Shown here: in pieces, positions 6,160-12,343 of the stretch | How the letters are laid out: each line of letters starts with the position of its first letter | Numbering within the stretch: the first letter of the stretch is position 1 | Source of the DNA: Sphingomonas sp. NFR04 | GTDB taxonomy: Bacteria > Pseudomonadota > Alphaproteobacteria > Sphingomonadales > Sphingomonadaceae | Length of the DNA stretch: 64,000 bases | Direction: 5' to 3' | Assembly (NCBI RefSeq): GCF_900114095.1 | Contig: NZ_FORV01000002.1 | Coordinates: 124,001 to 188,000 of the forward strand | Position numbers and translations under genes: made by a program | Notes under the pieces: generated by a model | Seen by the model: the letters and a program-made list of their open reading frames with translations, nothing else | Told to the model about the DNA's origin: nothing | Databases searched by the model: none

Positions 6160-7806
6160 ATGCGCTCGATGAAGAAGATTGCGCGCATCCTGGCGAACCC
6201 CGTCGTGGCGAAGGTCGAACTGAACGACGATCCCACGAAACTGGCTCTCTCGAACGCTATGAGCTTCGTGGTTGAAGGCCACGAGCATATGGGCAATGGA
6301 GGCTGGGACGGGCGCTCTACCTTGTTCGACTGGAGCACCAGCAAATTTCCGGCGGGCTTCGTCACCACGGCGATCGCTACGCTGCAGGAGGCCGGGTACG
6401 AGGTTCAGATCGTGCGCAAGCCTCTGCCGGCGCCGCTCGGGCCGATGCCGACGCAAGGGTTCCCCATCGTCGACAGCTACGCGCCCGACCCGAACCGCGA
6501 CTACCAGTTCAAGGCGGTGCGGATCCTCGAGAAGCAGGGAAGCTACATCGCCCAGGTCGCGACCGGCGGCGGCAAGTCGCGCATCGCCGCGATGTGCATC
6601 ACACGCATCGGCCGCAAGACGATGTTCATCACCACGCGCTCGGCGCTCCTCTACCAGATGGGTGAAGCGCTCGACGAGGCAGGCAAGCATATCCTAGCCC
6701 AGCTCTCCGATGACGAGCTTCTCGCCGCCATGAGCGTCGAGATGGCGACCCGACTGAAGACGTTCACCGTCAGTTACGTCGGCGACAGTCAGTGGGACAC
6801 CTCGGGCGACGTCGTGTGCGCGATGGTGCAAACACTCGGCCAGCGCGTGGCGCCCCACGAGGTCAAGATAGGCACGTCCCAGGTCGAGCAGAAGCTCGCC
6901 GCGGAGCGTTGGAAGCAGCGCTATGACGAAGCGATCGCGTTCCTCGACAGCATCGAGTTCGTTATTGGCGAAGAGGCGCATGAGGCCGGCGGCGGGGCAT
7001 ATTACGAGGTGCTCGGCCTCTGCCGGAACGCGCACTACCGTTTGGCGCTCACCGCGACCCCGATGATGCGCGACGGTGAGAGCGATATGCGGCTGATCGC
7101 GCGCTTTGGTCCCATCCGCCTGCGCGTCACCGAGGCGTTCCTGATCAACTGCGGCATCCTCGCGAAGCCGTTCTTCAAGTTCATCCCGATCGGCGCGAAG
7201 GAACAGCCCCCGACGCTGCGGCGGGCGACAGCCTGGCAGAAGGCCGAGGAGCTCGGCATCGTCAACAACCCCACGCGCAACAAGCATGTCTGCGCCGAGA
7301 CCATTCGCGGTTCGCGCTGGGGGCTGCCTGTGGGCATTCTGGTGAAGCGCCAGAAGCACGGCAAGATCTTGCACGAGATGCTGAAGCAGGTCGGCATGAA
7401 GGGCGAGTTTATCTTCGGTGAGAGCGGCAACGCCAAGCGCAAGGCCGCGCTCGATAAGCTCGCCTCGGGCGAATACGACTATGTGATCGGCTCAACCATC
7501 ATCGACGTCGGCGTCGACGTCCCGGCGCTGCAGATCCTCATCATGGCCGGCGGCGGCAAAGCAGAAGTCGCTGTGCGACAGCGGATCGGGCGCGCGCTAC
7601 GCAAAAAGCGCAAGACCCCGAATTTCGCGTTCATCGTCGAGTTCGACGACGGCAACAACAAGCACCTCATCAAGCACGCAAAAGCCCGCCGGGCGATCGT
7701 CGAGCAGACCGACGGCTTCAAGGAAGGCGTGCTCGCGAAGGGCAAGGACTTCGACTTCCGCGGCCTGGGCTTCACCCGTCCTCTCCCGCAGGCGATGGCG
7801 GCATGA
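6160..7806 (+). CDS. Phage superfamily 2 DEAD/DEAH-type helicase
   Basis: The 548-residue protein is a DNA or RNA helicase/translocase likely used in phage replication or recombination. Helicase motifs in order are Q/Walker A VATGGGKS (133-140), the Walker B variant GEEAHEAG (EEAH at 271-274, where DEAH is usual), SAT-type LTATPM, a C-terminal RecA-like core with GSTIIDVGVDVPAL, and motif VI RQRIGRALRKK. The first Met (6160) or the Met at residue 4 could start it; the sequence between carries no strong ribosome site. Its stop overlaps the next gene (ATGA). It is the first gene of the rightward operon. Confidence 0.85.
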   Translation: MRSMKKIARILANPVVAKVELNDDPTKLALSNAMSFVVEGHEHMGNGGWDGRSTLFDWSTSKFPAGFVTTAIATLQEAGYEVQIVRKPLPAPLGPMPTQGFPIVDSYAPDPNRDYQFKAVRILEKQGSYIAQVATGGGKSRIAAMCITRIGRKTMFITTRSALLYQMGEALDEAGKHILAQLSDDELLAAMSVEMATRLKTFTVSYVGDSQWDTSGDVVCAMVQTLGQRVAPHEVKIGTSQVEQKLAAERWKQRYDEAIAFLDSIEFVIGEEAHEAGGGAYYEVLGLCRNAHYRLALTATPMMRDGESDMRLIARFGPIRLRVTEAFLINCGILAKPFFKFIPIGAKEQPPTLRRATAWQKAEELGIVNNPTRNKHVCAETIRGSRWGLPVGILVKRQKHGKILHEMLKQVGMKGEFIFGESGNAKRKAALDKLASGEYDYVIGSTIIDVGVDVPALQILIMAGGGKAEVAVRQRIGRALRKKRKTPNFAFIVEFDDGNNKHLIKHAKARRAIVEQTDGFKEGVLAKGKDFDFRGLGFTRPLPQAMAA

Positions 7807-8093
7807 CCAATCTGCCGATACCGCTGACGACGAAAACCGTCAGCACCAAGGTGGCGCCGGACGCGTGGGGTAGGGTGGGCGAGCTCGCCGCCAGGCTCGG
7901 CGCGCGGAAATCCGACATCGTGTCGATCTGCCTGCTCTTCATGGACGAGGAGCTCATCGAACAAAAGCTGGCAGAGCAGGCGCGGGCGCTTGAGAGCATG
8001 CCCAAGGCGGTGAGGGGGCTGCTGCGCGATGCTGACAAGCTGAACGCCGATCAGCGCCGTGCGATCATCGAAGCTCTTTCTGATCCTGAGTGA
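7803..8093 (+). CDS. Ribbon-helix-helix-like phage regulator
   Basis: The 96-residue protein begins with a strand-helix-helix typical of MetJ/Arc proteins: TVSTKVAPDAWGRVGELAARLG then RKSDIVSICLLFMDEEL. The rest is a helical C-terminus. Such dimers bind short repeated or palindromic sites, and the phage carries nine TGTG/CACA sites, so this protein is a reasonable candidate for their binder. No classical CI-like repressor is visible in the window. The start overlaps the helicase stop. The assignment of the DNA target is inference only. Confidence 0.6.
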   Translation: MTNLPIPLTTKTVSTKVAPDAWGRVGELAARLGARKSDIVSICLLFMDEELIEQKLAEQARALESMPKAVRGLLRDADKLNADQRRAIIEALSDPE

Positions 8094-8113
8094 AGATTGC
8101 TCTTGCTCGGTCG

Positions 8114-8135
8114 CGTGTGTGTTGCTACACACACG
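8114..8135 (+). promoter_or_regulatory. Phage 22-bp operator-like repeat, copy 7
   Basis: This copy reads GTG-N6-TACACACAC on the plus strand, with long TGTGTG and ACACAC arms. It is 31 bp upstream of the coiled-coil gene start at 8166, between two rightward genes. Confidence 0.65.
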
Positions 8136-8165
8136 TCAGCAACAATGCAAATGGAGTTCAGGTTC

Positions 8166-8411
8166 ATGAAGTTTGGTGATTTTGTCGCGGAGGTCATCGC
8201 CCGCATTCTTCCGACCCAGTCGGTTGACGTGCTGGTGAAGAGCCTCACGAAGCTGGCCGCGAAGCTCGACGCTGCCGAGCGTCTTCACAACGACCGCGCC
8301 CGTCTGCTGCGCGATGAGGTCAATCGTCTGCGCGCCGAAGCGTTCGCCGCCGAGCAGGAAGCCGCGCGTGCGGGTCGCACCCGCGACAAGATCGCAGATC
8401 TCACCGCCTAA
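8166..8411 (+). CDS. Small coiled-coil phage protein
   Basis: The 81-residue protein starts at the ATG at 8166, which has GGAG nine bases upstream; earlier ATGs at 8145 and 8151 lie before that ribosome site. It begins MKFGDFVAEVIARILPTQS and continues as a long amphipathic helix (LTKLAAKLDAAERLHNDRAR, then RDEVNRLRAEAFAAEQEAAR), so a coiled coil is likely. No enzyme motif is visible and I do not recognise the family. An operator-like repeat lies directly upstream, so it may be separately controlled. Confidence 0.6.
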   Translation: MKFGDFVAEVIARILPTQSVDVLVKSLTKLAAKLDAAERLHNDRARLLRDEVNRLRAEAFAAEQEAARAGRTRDKIADLTA

Positions 8412-8438
8412 CCGAACGCTACCAGGAAGAGCTGCGGC

Positions 8439-9002
8439 ATGAGCGCCACCGTGAAAATCATTGGGATCTGTGGTCATCCGAAGCACGGCAAGAGCGCCGC
8501 GCAGCTCTTCCTTCAGCACCAGGGCGTCACGCCAGTCGACGACAGCCGCACGCTGCGTCGACTGGCGATGATCCGCTACGGCCTTTCTTGGGACGATGTC
8601 ACGACCCAGGAAGGCAAGGCCCGCTACATCCGCCGTCCCGACTATGGCGACACGGTGGCGGTGCGGCAGGCGATCGGCGATCTGGGCAAGGAATACGAGA
8701 CCAAACACGGGCCGAACTATTGGATGGAGCGCGCGATCGCCAAAGCGAAGCGCTACAGCTCTCCGATCAGCTTCGGCAGTGTGCGCATGGGCCAGGCTCA
8801 TGCAATCCGCGCGGCAGGCGGGCTCACGATTGCAGTGGTCAATCCCCGCCTGCCGCTTTCCACTCACGATTTTGACCAGTTCGACCCCGCGGGTGTGGAC
8901 TGCTGGGTCCAGAACGACGGCGACCTCGCTCTCTTCGAGCGCCGCGTCCTGCAGGCGGCAGCTCCATACCTGCACGGCGAGCAGCCCAGGGGCACCCAAT
9001 GA
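8439..9002 (+). CDS. dNMP-kinase-like P-loop protein
   Basis: The 187-residue protein opens with a P-loop GICGHPKHGKSA (Walker A GHPKHGKS at about 12-19). Further segments such as YGLSWDDVTTQEGKARYIRR and FGSVRMGQAHAIRAAGGLTI resemble phage deoxynucleoside monophosphate kinases of the T4 gene 1 type. Such enzymes feed dNTP pools for phage replication. The C-terminal part is shorter than in T4. The start is the ATG at 8439 after a GGAAGAG. It is coupled to the next gene by a four-base overlap. Confidence 0.6.
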   Translation: MSATVKIIGICGHPKHGKSAAQLFLQHQGVTPVDDSRTLRRLAMIRYGLSWDDVTTQEGKARYIRRPDYGDTVAVRQAIGDLGKEYETKHGPNYWMERAIAKAKRYSSPISFGSVRMGQAHAIRAAGGLTIAVVNPRLPLSTHDFDQFDPAGVDCWVQNDGDLALFERRVLQAAAPYLHGEQPRGTQ

Positions 9003-9262
9003 CACGAGATCTATTCGCCGACCTCGCACGCGAGGCGATCCTTCACACCGACATCGAACTGCTGAACAAGCACAACGTCTCCGACGACACGATGTCGATT
9101 ATGGCCGCCGAGCACGCGGCGCGCACCGAGACTCTTGCAAAGGCGATCGACCCGACGCTCGGCAAGGCCCTGCTGCTGATGATCGCTGGACACCTCATGA
9201 AGGCAGCCAAGCAGATCGACGCGGCGACAGTTCAAGAGCCGGAGCTTGTGACCCATGGCTGA
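8999..9262 (+). CDS. Small phage protein of unknown function
   Basis: The 87-residue, mostly helical protein (FADLAREAILHTDIELLNKH, later KALLLMIAGHLMKAAKQI) starts in the ATGA overlap with the kinase-like gene and its end overlaps the next start. No motif is recognised. It is real by its coupled ends and codon use. Confidence 0.55.
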   Translation: MTRDLFADLAREAILHTDIELLNKHNVSDDTMSIMAAEHAARTETLAKAIDPTLGKALLLMIAGHLMKAAKQIDAATVQEPELVTHG

Positions 9263-9815
9263 TCTGTGGTCGCTGATACCGTTCCGGCGGATGCTGCCCG
9301 GCGAGACCCTGCGCTATGAGCGGCAGCACTCGCTTCCAGAGTCTCTCGATGCGGCTCTGCCTGACGAGACCGTCCCTGGTTCGGTTGCGGAACTTGAAGA
9401 GCTTCGCGGACAATTGCGGGACGCGCGCTCCACGATCGACGTGCTCCAGGGGTGCCTGCGCTCGCAACGGGGCCAATTGATCACGGCGCGCGCGGATGCT
9501 GCCGACGTCTCGGTTCGGCTAGGTGTCGCTCAGCTTGAGGCTACCGGTCTGCAAGAAACCAACACGGCGTTAAGCGAGTCACTCGCAGCCGTGACGGCCG
9601 CGCTCGAGGAACTCGCGCAAACCGAGACTGCGGCGCGCGCGTTCATGGACGTGTTGGCGATCCGTGGCTCCGGCGGCATTCCGCTATTCCGTGCGAACGA
9701 CGACGCGGCGCCGGCCGACATCCAGATGCTCAAGCACGCCGTGCTGACGCTGCAAGCCCGCCTGGAGGGTGCCCCGCTGCCCGAGCTGGTCACGCTCGAC
9801 CGGGTGCTGAATTGA
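9255..9815 (+). CDS. Phage coiled-coil protein of unknown function
   Basis: The 186-residue protein has a long central helix (VAELEELRGQLRDARSTID, later ALEELAQTETAARAFMD) that should form a coiled coil, and a C-terminal part that reads like a conserved domain. It lies directly upstream of the spanin genes, its stop overlapping the TTG start of the inner spanin. It could be a structural or lysis accessory protein. I do not recognise a family. Confidence 0.55.
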   Translation: MADLWSLIPFRRMLPGETLRYERQHSLPESLDAALPDETVPGSVAELEELRGQLRDARSTIDVLQGCLRSQRGQLITARADAADVSVRLGVAQLEATGLQETNTALSESLAAVTAALEELAQTETAARAFMDVLAIRGSGGIPLFRANDDAAPADIQMLKHAVLTLQARLEGAPLPELVTLDRVLN

Positions 9816-10246
9816 TCCCTTGGACGCTCCTGGCGCCCCTGAAACCCCTGGCCACGCCTGTCGCAGCGATCGCAGTTGTCGCCGCGGCGTGGTGGGGGTT
9901 CTCGTCGTGGCGCGAGAACCTGGTCGAGAGCGCCGATGCCCGCGGCTTTGCGCGCGCCGAGGAGCTCTACAAGGCTCAGGTCGAGGCCGCGAACAAGGTC
10001 GCCGAGCATGACACCAACCAGATGGACCGAATGGCTCTGGTGCTCGGCGCTCTCACGCAAAACCGAACGCAGGAGCTTCGGGTTAACCTGGCGCCCGCGC
10101 AGGAGAGGATGAAGAATGAAGTTGCCGCTGACCCTCGCTATCGTGAGTGCGTTGTCACTGACGGCATGCTCGCGAACATCAACGCTCAGCGTGCCGCCGT
10201 CGACGCCGCCGTCGCTGCCAGCAATCCCAAGCCAGTTGGACGTTGA
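9812..10246 (+). CDS. Inner-membrane spanin (Rz-like)
   Basis: The 144-residue protein has one N-terminal membrane segment (PLATPVAAIAVVAAAWWGF) followed by a periplasmic helical region and a C-terminal DPRYRECVV and LANINAQR block, as in Rz proteins. It helps disrupt the outer membrane in the last step of phage lysis by joining the outer-membrane lipoprotein. The TTG at 9812 is in a TTGA overlap with the preceding stop; a later start would remove the membrane segment. A second gene is nested in another frame, the standard Rz/Rz1 arrangement. Confidence 0.75.
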   Translation: MIPWTLLAPLKPLATPVAAIAVVAAAWWGFSSWRENLVESADARGFARAEELYKAQVEAANKVAEHDTNQMDRMALVLGALTQNRTQELRVNLAPAQERMKNEVAADPRYRECVVTDGMLANINAQRAAVDAAVAASNPKPVGR

Positions 10247-10421
10247 CCCCAAGCCGCTCGGCGCGCTTGCGGACGGTGCCATGGGCACGCTGACTATCAC
10301 GGGCTCGGTCGACGCGCAGGCCTATGGGGAGCTCGCGATCCGCTATAACGGCCTCCGCGACTTCTATGCGTGCGTCCGCGAACAGCTGACATTCCACGCG
10401 GCGGCGGAGCTCTGCAAGTGA
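10116..10421 (+). CDS. Outer-membrane spanin lipoprotein (Rz1-like)
   Basis: The 101-residue protein starts inside the inner spanin gene in another frame and overlaps it by 131 bases. It has a signal peptide ending in a lipobox LTAC (Cys at 18), a proline-rich start of the mature protein (VPPSTPPSLPAIPS) and a short C-terminal region with two Cys. These are features of Rz1. Together with the inner spanin it would span the periplasm and fuse the membranes during lysis. Confidence 0.75.
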   Translation: MKLPLTLAIVSALSLTACSRTSTLSVPPSTPPSLPAIPSQLDVDPKPLGALADGAMGTLTITGSVDAQAYGELAIRYNGLRDFYACVREQLTFHAAAELCK

Positions 10422-10654
10422 TCGAGAACATTCGGTATGTCGGCGATCTCGCCGGCGCGATCGGCTGGGCGCTGCTCAAGGTGCCCGTTCTGATGGCTGG
10501 CTTGGGTCTGTGGGTGGCGATAGTGCTTGGCGCGAAGAAGTGCTTCCGCCGCTGGCGCATCTACAGCCACCATCCGCTGGCGAAGCGGATCCGCGTGTTC
10601 CTGCGCGCCCGGCGGGCGGCAAGAGAATCGAAGGCCGCCGCAAATTCCCGTTGA
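10418..10654 (+). CDS. Small one-helix membrane protein in lysis region
   Basis: The 78-residue protein starts with GTG at 10418 in a GTGA overlap with the Rz1 stop. One membrane segment (LKVPVLMAGLGLWVAIVLGA) is followed by a very basic tail (KKCFRRWR, then KRIRVFLRARRAARE). The location after the spanins allows a holin-like or lysis-accessory role, but one segment with a basic cytoplasmic tail is also common in small phage proteins of no known role. Confidence 0.5.
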   Translation: MIENIRYVGDLAGAIGWALLKVPVLMAGLGLWVAIVLGAKKCFRRWRIYSHHPLAKRIRVFLRARRAARESKAAANSR

Positions 10655-10665
10655 CGGCGGCGGAG

Positions 10666-10687
10666 TATGTGCTAACCAACACACACC
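10666..10687 (+). promoter_or_regulatory. Phage 22-bp operator-like repeat, copy 8
   Basis: It reads GTG-N6-AACACACAC on the plus strand and ends at the base before the ATG of the AlpA/Xis-like gene. A TTGACG at 10651-10656 lies just before it and could be a -35 element. Confidence 0.65.
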
Positions 10688-10912
10688 ATGACGCAACAAG
10701 CTGAAAAATCCCGGTGGGAGGGACCCCTCCCATTCACCCCCAGGATGCTCGATGCGGACCTGGCTGCTCTTTACATGGGCGTCTCCCGACGCAAGTTTCT
10801 GACCCGTGTTGAACAACACACCTATCCCGCTCCTACTCGGGATGGTGGCAACACGGTCTGGGATCGACACGTCCTGGATCGATATCTGGATGCCCGGTCG
10901 GGCCTCGCATGA
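10688..10912 (+). CDS. AlpA/Xis-like DNA-binding protein
   Basis: The 74-residue protein has a MerR/AlpA-type winged helix: LDADLAALYMGVSRRKF forms the helix-turn-helix (about 21-37) and a wing follows with TYPAPTRDGGNTVWDRHVLD. Proteins of this kind next to integrases act as excisionases or regulators of integration. The ATG follows directly after an operator-like repeat. The stop overlaps the integrase start (ATGA). Another operator-like repeat (copy 9) lies inside the gene. Confidence 0.75.
   Translation: MTQQAEKSRWEGPLPFTPRMLDADLAALYMGVSRRKFLTRVEQHTYPAPTRDGGNTVWDRHVLDRYLDARSGLA
10805..10826 (+). promoter_or_regulatory. Phage 22-bp operator-like repeat, copy 9 (intragenic)
   Basis: GTG-N6-AACACACC on the plus strand, with the perfect palindrome GTGTTG-AA-CAACAC at its centre. 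It lies within the AlpA/Xis-like coding region, before the integrase. Confidence 0.5.
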
Positions 10913-12084
10913 GGCTGCCGGCGGTGGAGAGCGACATGGAACGACCGAAGGTCAAATACTGTCAGTGGCAGAAGGGCACGCTGTATTTCGGGATCAAGGG
11001 CAAGGACGGGCGGACTTCCTACACCGCGCTTCCGCACCCCAGCCACCCGGATTTCGCCAGCTGCTATGAGCCGCTGAAGAACGCGCACGAGGCGCGCAAG
11101 AAAGCGAAGAAGGAGAAGGTCGACACCGCGAGCGGATCGCAGCGCTATTACATCACCGGCTCGTTCAAAGCACTCGTTCACGAGGCCGAGAAGTCGCGAG
11201 CGTATCGGGACATGGCGCAGAGCACCCGCGAGAACGTGGATCGCTATTACCGCACCATCATCGCCGACTGGGGCGACAAGCTGGTCGCGGAGCTCGAGCC
11301 CGCCGATGTCGATCGGCGCATCGATGAGCCGGACATGGCGAGCTACCCGGGCAAGACGCTGAACTATCTGAAGTACCTGGCCGATCTCATCGACCTGGGC
11401 ATTCGCCGCGGCTACCGCAAAGACAAATACAACCCCGCGCGCGACGCCGAGCGGCCGGAGACCGGCGAGCGGCTCCCATGGCCCGACGACGTCTATGAGC
11501 GAGCGATTGACCGGGCCAGCGACATGATCCGGCTCGCGATCCAGCTGGGTGTCTACACGGGCCAGCGGATCTCCGACTGCATTCGCATCGAGCGCCAGGA
11601 GCTCCTGGCTTGCGCGGCCGCGGGTGAGCCTATGTCGCTCGTTCAGAAAAAGACGGGCGTTGAGGTGTTCATCCCGATCCACCCAGAGCTGGCTGCGATC
11701 GTCGAGGCGTTCCCGGCGAGCCCTGACGCGCCGACGGTACTCTACAACCGTCTGGGCCGCCCGTTTCCAAAGCCGGATCAGATCCAGGATCGGCTGAAGA
11801 AGCTGATGCTCGATCTGGGGTATTTCGACGAGGTCGAGCGCGCGGGCGAGGAGAAGCGCGACACGCGCTTCAAATTCCACGGGCTGCGCAAGCTCGCGGC
11901 GTGCCACCTGGTGGAGGCCGGCGCGACGCCGCACGAGGTGAGCGCCATCTGCGGCATGGATATTCAGACTGTGATCCATTACACACGCGGCGTCGCGAAG
12001 CGTAAGCTGTCGCGCGGGTTCAGCGACCGCATGAACACGATCAAACCGGGGCAGGAGCGCCCGGATCTGCGCTTGGTCGCTTGA
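10909..12084 (+). CDS. Phage tyrosine integrase
   Basis: The 391-residue protein catalyses site-specific integration into the neighbouring tRNA-Glu. Residues of the active site are visible: Arg220 in YTGQRISD, the HGLR box (His324, Arg327) in the C-terminal domain, a further His357, and the tyrosine nucleophile Tyr358 in VIHYTRGV. The N-terminal part, with a Lys-rich segment and a SAM-like helical domain (TRENVDRYYRTIIADWG), binds arm and core sites. The start is the ATGA at 10909 next to the AlpA/Xis-like gene, though Met10 (10936) is possible. The gene is followed by a terminator and repeated sites before the tRNA. Confidence 0.9.
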   Translation: MRLPAVESDMERPKVKYCQWQKGTLYFGIKGKDGRTSYTALPHPSHPDFASCYEPLKNAHEARKKAKKEKVDTASGSQRYYITGSFKALVHEAEKSRAYRDMAQSTRENVDRYYRTIIADWGDKLVAELEPADVDRRIDEPDMASYPGKTLNYLKYLADLIDLGIRRGYRKDKYNPARDAERPETGERLPWPDDVYERAIDRASDMIRLAIQLGVYTGQRISDCIRIERQELLACAAAGEPMSLVQKKTGVEVFIPIHPELAAIVEAFPASPDAPTVLYNRLGRPFPKPDQIQDRLKKLMLDLGYFDEVERAGEEKRDTRFKFHGLRKLAACHLVEAGATPHEVSAICGMDIQTVIHYTRGVAKRKLSRGFSDRMNTIKPGQERPDLRLVA

Positions 12085-12087
12085 CAG

Positions 12088-12178
12088 CGGTTAGGTAGAT
12101 CACAGGATCAGCGAGGGGCGGTCGAAAGATCGCCCCTTATTCGTTTACCTAACCGGCTCGTTTGATTTTACCTAACCG
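12088..12178. repeat. Three CGGTTAGGTA repeats by the integrase (candidate arm sites)
   Basis: CGGTTAGGTA at 12088-12097 occurs in reverse complement at 12146-12155 and again at 12169-12178. The latter two share the longer TTTACCTAACCG (12144-12155 and 12167-12178). The repeats lie between the integrase stop and the tRNA, where Int arm-type sites of attR are expected. Their binding role is inference. Confidence 0.5.
12114..12147 (+). terminator. Intrinsic terminator after the integrase gene
   Basis: Arms AGGGGCGGTC and GATCGCCCCT form a 10-bp stem (one G-U pair) around a GAAA loop, followed by TTATTCGTTT. It ends rightward phage transcription before the antisense tRNA. Confidence 0.7.
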
Positions 12179-12192
12179 CCCAACTGAACCGA

Positions 12193-12210
12193 GAAAAACC
12201 TAGGTTTTTC
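12193..12210. other. Perfect 18-bp palindrome beside the tRNA 3' end
   Basis: GAAAAACCTAGGTTTTTC reads the same on both strands and starts four bases beyond the tRNA CCA end. It could act as a weak terminator for the tRNA transcript supplied by phage DNA or as part of the attachment site. Confidence 0.5.
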
Positions 12211-12214
12211 AAGG

Positions 12215-12289
12215 TGGTGACCCCTACGGGAATCGAACCCGTGTTTCAGCCGTGAAAGGGCCGCGTCCTAACCGCTAGACGAAGGGGCC
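12215..12289 (-). tRNA. tRNA-Glu (anticodon UUC)
   Basis: On the minus strand the 75-base sequence folds into a full cloverleaf: acceptor GGCCCCT pairs with AGGGGTC with the usual mismatch, the D arm contains AGCGGTTAGGA, the anticodon loop CTTTCAC carries UUC, the T arm is CGGGTTCGATTCCCG, and CCA is encoded. Its 3' end points into the prophage, so the phage integrated in the 3' part of the gene and restored it. Confidence 0.96.
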
Positions 12290-12343
12290 AACTGCTTGGC
12301 GTGGAGCGGCCGAATAGGGGGCGATTTCGCAGCCGTCAAGCAC

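Noticed and set aside
11960..11995. A further TTACACACGCGG half-site inside the integrase as a tenth operator
   Set aside because: It has ACACAC but no GTG left arm at the right spacing and may be explained by codons for His-Tyr-Thr-Arg.
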